64,000 bases of DNA, taken from IMG/VR virus record IMGVR_UViG_3300044630_006293, positions 62,001 through 126,000 of that record. The stretch is one strand, 5' to 3'. This document shows, one piece after another, positions 17,638 to 26,592 of this stretch. This DNA comes from a virus. The position numbers and the translations under genes were made by a program. Position 1 is the first letter of the stretch, and every line of letters starts with the position of its first letter. The notes beneath the pieces are model-generated. The model was not told the origin of the DNA. It was given only the letters and a program-made list of their open reading frames with translations, and did no database searches.

Positions 17638-20600
17638 AGAATTGGACTAACCTACATAACCACACTGTTTATTCTACACTAGATGGACATGGTGGCGTAG
17701 AGCAATACCTTAATAGAGCTAAGGATCTTGGCATGGTCGGGTTAGCTACGACCGATCATGGCAATATCCACTCATGGCTAGATTTCTATGATGCCGGAAT
17801 GAGCTGTGGAGTTAAGCCAATATTAGGTTCTGAATTCTATCAAGCAAGAAAAACTCGTTTAGATAGAGACGAAGAGGAAAGAGCTGGCAAGTCAAAGAAT
17901 GAATGGGAACAAAGAGGTCCATATCATATAACTATACTTGCAAAAAATAACACTGGGTATCACAATATAATTAAAATGTCCTCTAGAGCTTTTACCGAGG
18001 GGTTCTATGTTAAGCCTAGAGTAGACCATGAATTAATTTCTCAACATTCTGATGGAATAATTGTATTATCAGGCTGTCTGAATGGAGAGGTTTCTCAAGC
18101 ACTCCTGAGAAAAGACTACAATACTGCACTTATGCATGCAAGTTCCATGCAAGACATTGTAGGTAAAGAAAACTATTTCATAGAAATTCAAAACCATGGA
18201 ATAGAAGAGCAGCTACGAATCATACCAGACCTAATAAAGATAGCTAATTCAATAGGAGCCAAAGTGGTTCCTTCTGGAGACTGTCATTATGTGCATCAAG
18301 ACGACGCACATGCTCATGACATAATGCTATGCGTAGCAACTAACTCCAACATAAATACACCAAATAGATTTTCTTTTTCTGGTGATCAATTTTACCTACA
18401 GTCTTACGACGAAATGGCTAAAGTTTTTACAGAAGAGTATCTTAAAAATACCATGCATGTAAACGACATGGTAGATGTTAATCTTAAATTTGGAGAAATA
18501 CATTTCCCTAACTTTCCTATACCAACAAATGAGTCTTCAACTGAATACTTTGAAAGACTGGCATGGAATGGATTGAAAAAAAGATATGGTGAAGATCTGT
18601 CGCAAGAAGTTTTAGACAGAGCTAACTATGAGCTTAGAGTTGTCAAGGAAATGGGTTTCCCAGAATACTTTTTAGTTGTATCTGATTTAGTTCAATGGGC
18701 TAAAGAAAATGATATTAGAGTTGGATGGGGAAGAGGATCTGCTGCTGGCAGTGTATTGTCCTATGCTTTTGGCATAACAAATCTAGATCCAATTAAGTTT
18801 GGTCTTATGTTTGAAAGATTTCTTGTCGAGGGCCGAAAGTCAATGCCAGACATCGACCTAGACTTTGACGATAGGCATAGAGATAGAGTTATAGAGTATG
18901 CCCGTCAAAAATATGGAACAGATCACGTAGCCCACATATGTACATTCAATAGGACTGGAGCAAGACAGTCTATTAGGGATGCCGCAAGAGCCTTAGGATA
19001 TGATTTTTCCGGGGGAGATAGAGTATCTAAACTTGTTCCACCACCAGTCTTAGGTGTATCAAAAAGTCTTACAGAGTGCATGGAAGTAGCAGAGTTTAGT
19101 TCTGAATATAATTCCAATGAAGATAGTAAAAAAATAATAGATACAGCTTTTGGTCTTGAAGGTTTAGTCAGACAAACTGGAGTCCATGCAGCTGGAGTGG
19201 TTATATCTAGAGACGCACTAACCGACTATCTTCCCATAATGCAAAAGGGTGTAGACTCACCCATGGTTACTCAATGGGACATGGGCAGAGTAGAACAATG
19301 TGGACTTCTTAAAATTGACTTCTTAGGTTTAAGAAACCTAGGCGTTATAGATGAATGTATTCAGCTTGTAAAGAGAACAAAGTCAATTGACATTGACCTA
19401 GAAAAAATACCTCTCGATGACAAAAGAACTTTTGAGGAGCTATGTAAAGGTAATGCTATAGGAGTATTCCAACTTGAGTCTTCTGGCATGAGACAGCTTA
19501 TGGTCCAGCTTCAGCCTCAAGATATCAAGGATATCATGGCTCTTATATCCTTGTATAGACCAGGTCCAATGGGCTCTGGAATGGATAAGCTTTACATAAA
19601 TAGAAAGCATGGTAGGTCTGAAATTAATTATGACCATCCTTCTATGAAAATAGCTCTTGAAGACTCTCTTGGGATCATGTTATATCAAGAAGACGTCCTA
19701 GCTGTTGCTAGAGCATTAGCTGGCTTTACTGTTTCCGAAGCTGATGACCTAAGAAAAGTAATTGGCAAAAAACAGATGGACAAAATTGCAAAGATAAGAA
19801 GAAAATTTGTTGAGGGATGCATTTCAAACTCAGATATATCTGAAGAAAAAGCCAACAAGATATTTTCTGATATCGAATATTTCGGTGGATACGGATTCAA
19901 CAGAGCTCACGCAGCAAGCTATGCAATGGTTTCCTATGTTACAGCATACCTAAAGACTCACTACGTAGCAGAATACATGGCAGCTCTTTTAACTTCTGTT
20001 GCGGGAAATAAAGATAAGTCATCCGTATATCTTTCTGACTGTAGAAAAACAAATATAAAAGTTCAACCTCCATCAATCAATAGATCACTTCATGACTTTG
20101 ACGTAGTGTCTGACTCTGAGATTCTCTTTGGTCTATCAGCTATAAATGGAATAGGACCTTCAATTGCTGATGCAATAATATCCTGTAGAGACTTAGACAA
20201 TCCTTATACATCTATGCATGACTTCTTTAGAAGATCTGATACATCTGTTCTTAAAAAATCTACATTAGAACACCTTGGTGCAGCAGGTGCATTCGATGAA
20301 CTGTTTCAGATTAATGAAGAAATAGAAATTAGTAGAAGAAAAGAATTAGAAATTCTTGAAAGAGAAAAAAATGAACTAGGAATATATGTATCTAGGCATC
20401 CTATCGAAGGAATTTGGGATTCCATAAGACCAAAAATAGATTCCGAAATATTTGAACTATCAGATCTTTATGCTGGTTCTAAAACAAAAATTGGTGGGAT
20501 CATTACTTCAGTTAAAAAAATGATAACCAAAAAAGGCATGAAGATGTTCAAGCTGAATATAGATGATGTTACTTCAGGAATAGAAGTTATTGTATTTCCA

Positions 20601-20957
20601 AAAGAAGCAAAAAATATTCCAGATGACTTCTTCTCTGAGGGGGACATAATCATTGTGTCTGGCTCAATTGCAAAAGAAGGAGATGAAGAAAATTCTGCCG
20701 TAAAAGTTATATACTCTTCATCAGAAAAAGTTGATCATTCTATTTTAAGTGGTGGTAAGTCTATCTTTTTAAGATCTAATACACTGTTAAGTAATGAAAT
20801 CATACAGTCGCTTTATGATATAATTAATAATGCAAATGGTTCATCAATAGTATTTCTTGAAATGCTAGATGAGAATAAAAAATATACATTTAAATTCAAT
20901 AAAACTACTTCTACAAAAGTAGAAAAAACTTTAAGATCAATAGTTGGACTAGGATAG
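17634..20957 (+). CDS. dnaE: DNA polymerase III alpha subunit (DnaE-type)
   Basis: A 1107-residue C-family replicative polymerase. The PHP domain is at the N-terminus (LHNHTVYST, TTDHGN, GDCHYVHQDDAHAHD), so residual phosphoesterase or proofreading-related metal binding is possible. The palm has GRGSAAGS and the catalytic PDIDLDF near residue 404; fingers follow with YRPGPMGSGM. A C-terminal OB fold (KTKIGGIITSVKK) binds ssDNA. Start is TTG behind AGAGGAATAAG. Length is normal for a phage DnaE. Confidence 0.95.
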   Translation: MKNWTNLHNHTVYSTLDGHGGVEQYLNRAKDLGMVGLATTDHGNIHSWLDFYDAGMSCGVKPILGSEFYQARKTRLDRDEEERAGKSKNEWEQRGPYHITILAKNNTGYHNIIKMSSRAFTEGFYVKPRVDHELISQHSDGIIVLSGCLNGEVSQALLRKDYNTALMHASSMQDIVGKENYFIEIQNHGIEEQLRIIPDLIKIANSIGAKVVPSGDCHYVHQDDAHAHDIMLCVATNSNINTPNRFSFSGDQFYLQSYDEMAKVFTEEYLKNTMHVNDMVDVNLKFGEIHFPNFPIPTNESSTEYFERLAWNGLKKRYGEDLSQEVLDRANYELRVVKEMGFPEYFLVVSDLVQWAKENDIRVGWGRGSAAGSVLSYAFGITNLDPIKFGLMFERFLVEGRKSMPDIDLDFDDRHRDRVIEYARQKYGTDHVAHICTFNRTGARQSIRDAARALGYDFSGGDRVSKLVPPPVLGVSKSLTECMEVAEFSSEYNSNEDSKKIIDTAFGLEGLVRQTGVHAAGVVISRDALTDYLPIMQKGVDSPMVTQWDMGRVEQCGLLKIDFLGLRNLGVIDECIQLVKRTKSIDIDLEKIPLDDKRTFEELCKGNAIGVFQLESSGMRQLMVQLQPQDIKDIMALISLYRPGPMGSGMDKLYINRKHGRSEINYDHPSMKIALEDSLGIMLYQEDVLAVARALAGFTVSEADDLRKVIGKKQMDKIAKIRRKFVEGCISNSDISEEKANKIFSDIEYFGGYGFNRAHAASYAMVSYVTAYLKTHYVAEYMAALLTSVAGNKDKSSVYLSDCRKTNIKVQPPSINRSLHDFDVVSDSEILFGLSAINGIGPSIADAIISCRDLDNPYTSMHDFFRRSDTSVLKKSTLEHLGAAGAFDELFQINEEIEISRRKELEILEREKNELGIYVSRHPIEGIWDSIRPKIDSEIFELSDLYAGSKTKIGGIITSVKKMITKKGMKMFKLNIDDVTSGIEVIVFPKEAKNIPDDFFSEGDIIIVSGSIAKEGDEENSAVKVIYSSSEKVDHSILSGGKSIFLRSNTLLSNEIIQSLYDIINNANGSSIVFLEMLDENKKYTFKFNKTTSTKVEKTLRSIVGLG

Positions 20958-20960
20958 GAT

Positions 20961-21326
20961 ATGATAAGTCAAGTAGTAATTAACCCCTCAAATAGATCTT
21001 GTTGGACATTTTGCTCATGCTGCAATAGATGTCAAGATAAAGGTCGTTATTCAAAATGCTCAGACTGCAGTGGAAGATATGATCCAAAGCTTAAGGTTCT
21101 TCCAGACCCAGATGATTTTTGCGATTGTAAAAACGGAGTTCTTAGATGGAGAACAAAAGAAGGTCGCTTGATATTAACTAAATTTAAGAGTAATCCTTTT
21201 AAGGCTGAAGTTAAATATGTAAAAAAGACTGAAGATGAAAGAGACTGGGACTCTTACGTTGGAGACATGAGAGAGAAGTTAGATGACCCAACATGGAACC
21301 CTATAGCAATAGTAGATGAGGATTAA
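20961..21326 (+). CDS. Cysteine-rich hypothetical protein
   Basis: A 121-residue protein with nine cysteines in the first 60 residues (CWTFCSCCNRC, CSDCSG, CDC), probably binding two metals, and a basic then acidic C-terminal half. It follows dnaE by three bases and its stop overlaps the next ATG (TAATG). Function unknown; context suggests replication. Confidence 0.7.
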   Translation: MISQVVINPSNRSCWTFCSCCNRCQDKGRYSKCSDCSGRYDPKLKVLPDPDDFCDCKNGVLRWRTKEGRLILTKFKSNPFKAEVKYVKKTEDERDWDSYVGDMREKLDDPTWNPIAIVDED

Positions 21327-21532
21327 TGAAATCTGAAAACGGAAGAGTTATAAAAGGTAATGTTAAGCTAATAGAGTATGGTGACGGCTCTTCACAAGTA
21401 GATAATTATTTTCTACAAATCGGAGTCGCTGGATTGTATTGCTCTAAAAAAGAATTAAATGATCTATATATGGCATTAAATTACTATATCAATATAGATG
21501 AGATTATCGAATGCCAATTAGATTTTAAATAG
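21326..21532 (+). CDS. Hypothetical protein
   Basis: A 68-residue protein, predicted beta-rich followed by a helix (KKELNDLYMALNYYI). TAATG overlap with the upstream gene. No recognised family. Confidence 0.65.
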   Translation: MKSENGRVIKGNVKLIEYGDGSSQVDNYFLQIGVAGLYCSKKELNDLYMALNYYINIDEIIECQLDFK

Positions 21533-21541
21533 GAGACGATT

Positions 21542-21721
21542 ATGAGCTGGCCATATAATGAATATGATCAAATGGAAATAGGAAAAACAGGCTGGATTCC
21601 AGTTGGTGAAGGTTCTTTTAAAAACAAATACAATAATCATACCATTGATGAATCTGGTTGCGAATACGATGAAAATGGAAATATGATATATAGCCCGAAT
21701 GGAAAAGATGAACAAAATTAA
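21542..21721 (+). CDS. Small hypothetical protein
   Basis: A 59-residue frame starting MSWPYNEYDQM, with the repeated feel of an Asn/Gly/Tyr-rich surface (DESGCEYDENGNMIYSPNG). A good AGGAGA ribosome binding site lies upstream, and the end overlaps the start of the Fe-S nuclease. Real by spacing; function unknown. Confidence 0.65.
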   Translation: MSWPYNEYDQMEIGKTGWIPVGEGSFKNKYNNHTIDESGCEYDENGNMIYSPNGKDEQN

Positions 21722-22512
21722 AGTAAGGACCATCAAAGAGTTGGATCCTCTCCAGATATTATCATTAACTGATTTTAGCTACTCAAGAATAGATACATAT
21801 AAGATGTGTCCCTCAAAGTACTTCTACTCTTATGTACAAAAAGAGCCGAGAACCTTTAACGATGCTGCTGTACTTGGTAACATTGTACACTCTGTCCTAG
21901 AAGAATGCCTAGACAACGATAAGCAGATGGATGTAAACGAGCTTCAGGGTGAATACGTCAAGCAAATTTCTTCATATGATCCGACCGGAATCATACCAGA
22001 TAACTTAATCCAAGTTGGCTCAGAAATACTTGATGAATTTTATGATAAACATTCTGGTGATACTTTTAATATTTATGATAAAGAATTTGCTTTTAGTTTT
22101 GTATTAGGAAACTATCTCATCAATGGATATATAGATAGAATAGATTTTTATGATGAAGATACTATAAATATAATAGACTACAAGACCCGGAAAATGGGAA
22201 GTTACTCAAAAGGATCTTCCAAACAATCTTCAGCTTGGCATATACGCCTTAGCAGTATCAACAGCTTTTCCGGATAAAACAATTAGGGCAGAGCTTTACT
22301 ACTTAAGATCTGGTAAAAGAAAATCACACACATTTTCACCAGAAGATATAGAGCAAGTAAAGGTAAATCTACTTAGTAATATTAATAAAATTGTAGAGGA
22401 TAATTCGTTTAACCCCACTTCAAATGAAAGAAATTGCACCTTCTGTGACTATGGTAAATCAGGAGTATGTGCTACTGGGCTGAGCAGACTAAAAAGAATG
22501 GGTAAAGCATAA
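21708..22512 (+). CDS. Cas4/RecB-like [4Fe-4S] PD-(D/E)XK nuclease, needs +1 frameshift at CGGA (22188)
   Basis: Read through one skipped base, this is a complete 267-residue nuclease. N-terminal Cys in YKMCPSKYFYSY; VLGNIVHSVLEE; the core NGYIDRIDF and IIDYKT; then, after the shift, GKWEVTQKDLPNNLQLGIY, the QxxxY motif region; and a C-terminal cysteine trio (CTFCDYGKSGVC) completing the Fe-S site. The zero frame stops at 22277. The break is at ACC-CGG-AAA: skipping the C gives GGA, restoring the canonical D-Y-K-T-G-K. The shift lies one residue after the catalytic D-x-K-T. It is probably a phage recombination or end-processing exonuclease. ATG 21699 is an alternative start. Confidence 0.8.
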
Positions 22513-22513
22513 A

Positions 22514-22536
22514 GGCCAGGGGATGAACCCCTGGCC
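22514..22536. terminator. Bidirectional hairpin terminator
   Basis: A perfect 9-bp stem (GGCCAGGGG / CCCCTGGCC) with a 5-base loop, between the nuclease stop and the end of a convergent minus-strand gene. The T-tract is poor on both sides. Confidence 0.7.
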
Positions 22537-22559
22537 AGTAAGCTTAGTTTAAGTTAGGA

Positions 22560-22730
22560 TCAGAATACTTCAACTGGGTTAGACAAGCTGTCTTCTACAA
22601 GTGAGAAGTTATTCTCGACAACAATCTTTGTTGCCTCCTTGTGGCTGAAGCCCACCTTGCTGAGTTCGTCAATGACGTTCTCGTTGATGTTCTGATTGAT
22701 GCTATTGATGATAGTGTTTAGTGTGTTCAT
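22560..22730 (-). CDS. Small leaderless protein of unknown function
   Basis: A 56-residue helical protein (MNTLNTIINSINQNINENV start, ending LSNPVEVF) with a UBA-like segment (VGFSHKEATKIVVENNFSLVED). ATG 22730 sits exactly where transcription from the promoter at 22738-22766 should begin, so the mRNA is leaderless. The TTG at 22766 that would extend the frame is the -35 box itself. Codon use is richer in G+C than its neighbours. It is the only minus-strand gene between 8 and 42 kb. Confidence 0.7.
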   Translation of the reverse strand: MNTLNTIINSINQNINENVIDELSKVGFSHKEATKIVVENNFSLVEDSLSNPVEVF

Positions 22731-22737
22731 AAGTGAT

Positions 22738-22766
22738 ACTATATCTCCTATTTTGTGGTTTGTCAA
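22738..22766 (-). promoter_or_regulatory. Consensus sigma70-type promoter
   Basis: On the minus strand: TTGACA (22761-22766), 17-base spacer, TATAGT (22738-22743). The predicted +1 coincides with the ATG of the small gene at 22730. This is the best -35/-10 pair seen in the window. Confidence 0.82.
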
Positions 22767-22783
22767 CCTGTTGATAATTTTTC

Positions 22784-22812
22784 TTGTATTTTTATTTCCT
22801 GTAAAGTATAAT
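22784..22812 (+). promoter_or_regulatory. Promoter for the 22844 operon
   Basis: TTGTAT (22784-22789), 17-base spacer, TATAAT (22807-22812), back to back with the minus-strand promoter. The leader carries AAGGA and GAGGT before ATG 22844. Confidence 0.65.
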
Positions 22813-22843
22813 ATTATTATGACTTAAGGACATAGAGGTTATC

Positions 22844-23413
22844 ATGAAGCAGCCAGAAATAACAACTCCACAAGAGTTTTTTTTGGATAGATCTAAATTA
22901 AAAAAGCATCCGAACTTTTCTAAAATTAAAAATGATTATATTGATAAAGAAATATTAGAAAATGAATCTGCTAAAAAAATTACCGGTAAAGGTAATGCGT
23001 ATAAAAACACCAAATCTGGCTATAGAGCGGATTTAGGTGGTAGCTTTAGATCTAACTGGGAAGCAAATTTTGCCAGGATTCTGCAGATATATAACATTGA
23101 GTATGACTTTGAGCCAGTTGTTTTTCCTTTTCCAATTAAAAGAGGTACAAAAGCCTATACCCCAGATTTTTACGTAAACAAAACTACTGAATGGGTGGAG
23201 TTAAAAGGCTACTTAGATGAAAAAAGCAAGATAAAACTTAAAAGATTTAAAAGATATTATGAAGAGGAATTCAGTAAGCTTACTTTTATTATTAGTAAAT
23301 ATTCAACTGATGGAAAAAAATTTGCTGCAGAGATTGAAATACCAAAGGTTATCTTTTATGAAGACATTAGATTTTTTTATGCTGATAAGATACCCAATTG
23401 GGAAGGAAAGTAA
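22844..23413 (+). CDS. Restriction-endonuclease-like (PD-(D/E)XK) nuclease
   Basis: A 189-residue protein. The core FRSNWEANFARIL, YDFEPVVFPF, YTPDFYV and VELKGYLDEKSKIKLKRF gives Glu, Asp and E-x-K in the order of TnsA/phage endonuclease-like folds. It probably makes breaks in host or phage DNA. First gene of the operon holding the sigma factor; the next ATG directly follows the TAA. Confidence 0.72.
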   Translation: MKQPEITTPQEFFLDRSKLKKHPNFSKIKNDYIDKEILENESAKKITGKGNAYKNTKSGYRADLGGSFRSNWEANFARILQIYNIEYDFEPVVFPFPIKRGTKAYTPDFYVNKTTEWVELKGYLDEKSKIKLKRFKRYYEEEFSKLTFIISKYSTDGKKFAAEIEIPKVIFYEDIRFFYADKIPNWEGK

Positions 23414-24290
23414 ATGGCCTCTTATAAGGAACAATATTATACGTTAAGTGAAGACGAGATGCAAGATTTAATCGCTAAAGCAAAGGGTGGAAGTTCAAGC
23501 GCTCAATATGAATTACTTAAAGTGTTTAATAACTTTTTAACAAAATATGTAACACTTTTATACTATGGAAAATATAACCTATCTGACTATGATATTAGGA
23601 GATTCACATCGCTCTTTGTTAAAGATAGTTTTGTTAGATTTAATCTAATGAAAAATCAATTAAATCAAGCTGGATACAAACACATAAACGAATGCCTACG
23701 ACGGTATTACTTATATGGCAAAAAGATATGGTGACGAAGAAGATGTAAGACAGACAGTTAATACTACATTCTTCCAATGTATTACTAGATACCAAAGAAG
23801 GGATTCTGAAAAAGGACCTATTCCGTTTAGTGGTTTTTTGTATAGTTATTTTTTTTACCTATTAAAGAAAAATGTTGACACATTTCTTATTGATCAACTT
23901 GGCAGAAAGTCCTTCCCACTTTTATCTGATGAGGACAATTCATCAGATGATGATAGTGATGCTAAGCCAGGGTTTAAGGCTCCTCCAGTTGAGTACTCCA
24001 TAGACGACATGCTGGGCACTCAGGAGGTCAATGAGATGTGGGTCATGGGAGAAGATTGCCATGCCCCATACAATAGGCTTACTGTTCAAGAAAGACAATT
24101 AATAAAATGGAAATTTGTTGATGGAAAAAAATCCTCAGAGATAGCTCAGATTATAACCGAACATCCCAATACTGTAAGAGAACACATCTCAAAGGTGAAA
24201 ATCAAAATACGTGATGCTATAATAGAGAACAATATGGAAGACCTTATTAAGATGTTTAAGCTAGGTAAAAATGAACATTCAATCGATTGA
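23414..24290 (+). CDS. RNA polymerase sigma factor (phage, sigma70-like), needs +1 frameshift at CGGT (23702)
   Basis: Joined across one skipped base, this is a 291-residue sigma factor. The N-terminus holds LIAKAKGGSSSAQYELLKVF; after the shift come DEEDVRQTVNTTFFQCITRY and FSGFLYSYFFYLLKKNV (region 2, core binding and -10 recognition), then an acidic linker and region 4 HTH (LTVQERQLIKWKFVDGKKSSEIAQII, TVREHISKVK). The zero frame ends at 23734 after 106 residues. The break is CGA-CGG-TAT; skipping the C gives GGT, reading R-G-I-T-Y-M-A-K-R-Y-G-D-E-E-D. It would direct host RNA polymerase to phage promoters, so its dependence on frameshifting may be regulatory. Confidence 0.75.
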
Positions 24291-24786
24291 AAAATTAAAT
24301 CAGTTACTGTCAGACTTCTTAAGTCCACAGATAACAGAAATCATTAGCGCATATGGAACTGGTGATTTAGCCGACCAATATTTCGTTAGCATTCCAGAGA
24401 TAGATATTGTCGATATGACAATGGCTGATCTAGCCTCACTTGTAGCTAGAACCTCAAACGTGTATGGTAGAGTTACTAGATTTGCAGGCATGGCTAGAGC
24501 GCATCATAAACTTTGCGAAGGTAGATATAAGAAGATTTATAAATCAAATAGAACTGGGAAGAATGAAGCTGAGAGAGAAGCTAATGCGCTTGAAGCTGCA
24601 GAAGAACAGTATACTGAAATGGTTACGGCAGAATCAATTGTTCAGTTAGCTGAATCAATGGAAGGTGCAGCAAGAATAGCCTCAGAGTCAGCTAGAAAGC
24701 TCATAGACAAGATGCAGTCTATGCAAATAGCTTATTCTAGAGAAGAAAAAGGATCATACCTAGAAAGTGACTTTAGTACATACTGA
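24271..24786 (+). CDS. Helical hypothetical protein
   Basis: A 171-residue protein, mostly helical, with Ala/Glu-rich stretches (KNEAEREANALEAAEEQYTE) likely to form a coiled coil in the second half. It overlaps the sigma-factor stop by 20 bases and ends in TGATG with the next gene. No family recognised; a structural or recombination-accessory role cannot be told apart. Confidence 0.7.
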   Translation: MNIQSIEKLNQLLSDFLSPQITEIISAYGTGDLADQYFVSIPEIDIVDMTMADLASLVARTSNVYGRVTRFAGMARAHHKLCEGRYKKIYKSNRTGKNEAEREANALEAAEEQYTEMVTAESIVQLAESMEGAARIASESARKLIDKMQSMQIAYSREEKGSYLESDFSTY

Positions 24787-25001
24787 TGAAAAATATGTTT
24801 ATTGGACAATATAAGTCCGTCAATTCCCCTGATGAATTATTCTCCTTAAAAAGAGATTCATTAGATTTCCCAACTCAAATAGAATACAACGGTCAAAGAT
24901 ACTTATTGACTACAACTCACTTTGCTGATTCTCCATCAAGAGAAAAAAGACTCAAAGAGTATGCTAAAAAAAATAACATTATTTTTGATATAAGCATATG
25001 A
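24786..25001 (+). CDS. Hypothetical protein
   Basis: A 71-residue protein with a beta-strand region (TQIEYNGQRYLLTTTHF) and a basic helix. Its ATG overlaps the upstream TGA, and its own TGA overlaps the RNase H ATG. Function unknown. Confidence 0.65.
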   Translation: MKNMFIGQYKSVNSPDELFSLKRDSLDFPTQIEYNGQRYLLTTTHFADSPSREKRLKEYAKKNNIIFDISI

Positions 25002-25435
25002 ACATTGAAGTCTTTTGTGATGGAGCATCAAGAGGGCAAGGTCAAAAGAAAATTGGAGAAGCAGCTTGTGCTGTAGTTGTATATAAAAATAGAAAAAAAG
25101 TAGCACAGTTTGCTAGAGGGTTAGGCCCTAGAAGTAATAACGAAGCAGAGTATGAGGCTATAATAGCAGCCTTATTAATATGTTCTATGTCAGATTTTTT
25201 AGATCCAATACTATACACAGACTCTGCTGTTGTTGCTAATCACATAAATGGCAAATGGAAATGCAAAAACGAAGCGCTGATGCCTTTACTTATGACTGTT
25301 CAAGATATAAGAGAAGAATATAATTTTAGAATTGTGCAGGTTCCCAGAAAATTTGTATGGGAACCTGATGCTTTGGCAAAACAATTTCTTGATCAATTGG
25401 AGTTAAAGAAAAAAGAAAACAATAAGGTGCTATAA
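24998..25435 (+). CDS. rnhA: Ribonuclease HI
   Basis: A 145-residue RNase H fold. The four catalytic acids are visible: EVFCDGASRGQG (Asp), NNEAEYEAIIAALL (Glu), LYTDSAVVANHI (Asp) and EPDALAK (Asp). It removes RNA primers from DNA. Its stop is followed at once by the promoter and leaderless start of the dNMP kinase gene. Confidence 0.9.
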   Translation: MNIEVFCDGASRGQGQKKIGEAACAVVVYKNRKKVAQFARGLGPRSNNEAEYEAIIAALLICSMSDFLDPILYTDSAVVANHINGKWKCKNEALMPLLMTVQDIREEYNFRIVQVPRKFVWEPDALAKQFLDQLELKKKENNKVL

Positions 25436-25436
25436 T
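25428..25436 (+). promoter_or_regulatory. Extended -10 promoter giving a leaderless mRNA
   Basis: TGCTATAAT overlaps the end of the RNase H gene. Only AGAAAC separates it from ATG 25443, so the predicted +1 is the start codon. No -35 box. Confidence 0.65.
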
Positions 25437-25442
25437 AGAAAC

Positions 25443-26240
25443 ATGTCAAACATTTACAATCCAAATTATCCAATAGTAGTTGGGCTAGCAGGCATGGCAG
25501 CGACAGGCAAGACCTCAGCAGCTGAGACTATCGTTCCAAAAGCATCCTTTGCCTCTTCTAAAGGCGGAGTAGTGTGGGAGCATATCTTTTTTGCGATGCC
25601 AATTTATGAGTTCTTTTCTATTAGAACTAAAATAGAAGGAACTAATTCTGAATCAAGAAAGTTATTCAACATTCATGAAACTCTGTATGACCTTTATGGA
25701 AGTTCTCCGCTTGGCAATATTCCAGACTACGAATCATTTGTAGCCCTAACAAAAGCTATTGCTAATAAACCATTATCATTTGCCGGGTCAAAACCTAGAT
25801 CTTTTCTTCAGGAAGTTGGAGATCTATGCAGAGAATCTGATCCTGCATGCTTTGCTAAATGGGGAGTTAGAAAGTCTTATCAACTCTTTAGGGAGTATAC
25901 TAAAAGTATCTCTGATGAAGAAGAAGAAAAACCATACTGTATACTAATATCAGATGTTCGATTTCAAAATGAGGCAGAAGCAATCTTGAAACTGCCAAAC
26001 AGCATGCTCATTGTTTACGATGCTTCTCCCGAAGTTAGAAGAGATAGAATATTTAATAGAGATGGCGTATACATGACCGATGAGCAGATGTCTCATAAGT
26101 CGGAAAAAGAGATTGAAATATTTGCAAGCTCGGCATCAGCTGTAATAGACTCATCTTCAATGAGTGTTGAACAACAGGCTCAAGCAACAATTGATATCAT
26201 AAAAGAAAGATTTGGATTAGCAGCTTATGCCCAAAATTAA
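25443..26240 (+). CDS. Deoxynucleoside monophosphate kinase-like P-loop protein
   Basis: A 265-residue P-loop kinase: Walker A VGLAGMAATGKTS near the N-terminus, then SRKLFNIHETLYDLYG, RSFLQEVGD, and ISDVRFQNEAEAI, the substrate/acid segment typical of phage dNMP kinases, and RRDRIFNRDG as lid arginines. It phosphorylates dNMPs for DNA synthesis. The mRNA appears leaderless; no ribosome binding site is visible. Confidence 0.75.
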   Translation: MSNIYNPNYPIVVGLAGMAATGKTSAAETIVPKASFASSKGGVVWEHIFFAMPIYEFFSIRTKIEGTNSESRKLFNIHETLYDLYGSSPLGNIPDYESFVALTKAIANKPLSFAGSKPRSFLQEVGDLCRESDPACFAKWGVRKSYQLFREYTKSISDEEEEKPYCILISDVRFQNEAEAILKLPNSMLIVYDASPEVRRDRIFNRDGVYMTDEQMSHKSEKEIEIFASSASAVIDSSSMSVEQQAQATIDIIKERFGLAAYAQN

Positions 26241-26547
26241 TCAAAGTGCACAAGAACATAGTATAGGTTCCCCAATAGAACAGGCGGTAAATTTAGTGTC
26301 AGGCGAAATATCAGTGTCATCAACTCCGGTATTAATATGTGGAGTAAATAGAAAAATAAACATAGGTAATTTTGAAAATATAGATATTTATGCTGGGATC
26401 ACGATCCCCCTTAATGGCTTAGATGCTTCAGACAAAGAAGCATTTTCAGAAGCTGTTAAAGAAGCAGCTGCCTATGGCTTTGGTTTAGTTTCAAAGGAAA
26501 CTGGAGAAAGATACATGCTAATTAAAGAAGGTCAGCAGGGAAAATAA
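26227..26547 (+). CDS. Hypothetical protein
   Basis: A 106-residue protein overlapping the kinase stop by 14 bases. A beta-rich core (RKINIGNFENIDIYAGITIPLN) is followed by a helix (KEAFSEAVKEAAAYGFGLV). Many actinophages carry a similar short protein next to replication genes, but no function is known to me. Confidence 0.65.
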   Translation: MPKINQSAQEHSIGSPIEQAVNLVSGEISVSSTPVLICGVNRKINIGNFENIDIYAGITIPLNGLDASDKEAFSEAVKEAAAYGFGLVSKETGERYMLIKEGQQGK

Positions 26548-26558
26548 TAATTTAACAC

Positions 26559-26567
26559 TTACTATTA
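26559..26567 (+). promoter_or_regulatory. Candidate late promoter motif TTACTATTA
   Basis: First plus-strand member of the TTACTATA set, 34 bases upstream of ATG 26593. No -35 box. AGGTGACC before the ATG is the ribosome binding site. Confidence 0.5.
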
Positions 26568-26592
26568 TCCTTGGATCTATCTGAGGTGACCA

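Noticed and set aside
14628-22512. Cas4 as part of a CRISPR system
   Set aside because: No other cas gene or array is seen; lone Cas4-like nucleases are common in phages.
22560-22766. Longer minus-strand frame starting at TTG 22766
   Set aside because: The TTG is part of a TTGACA -35 box with a 17-base spacer to TATAGT; transcription should start at ATG 22730.
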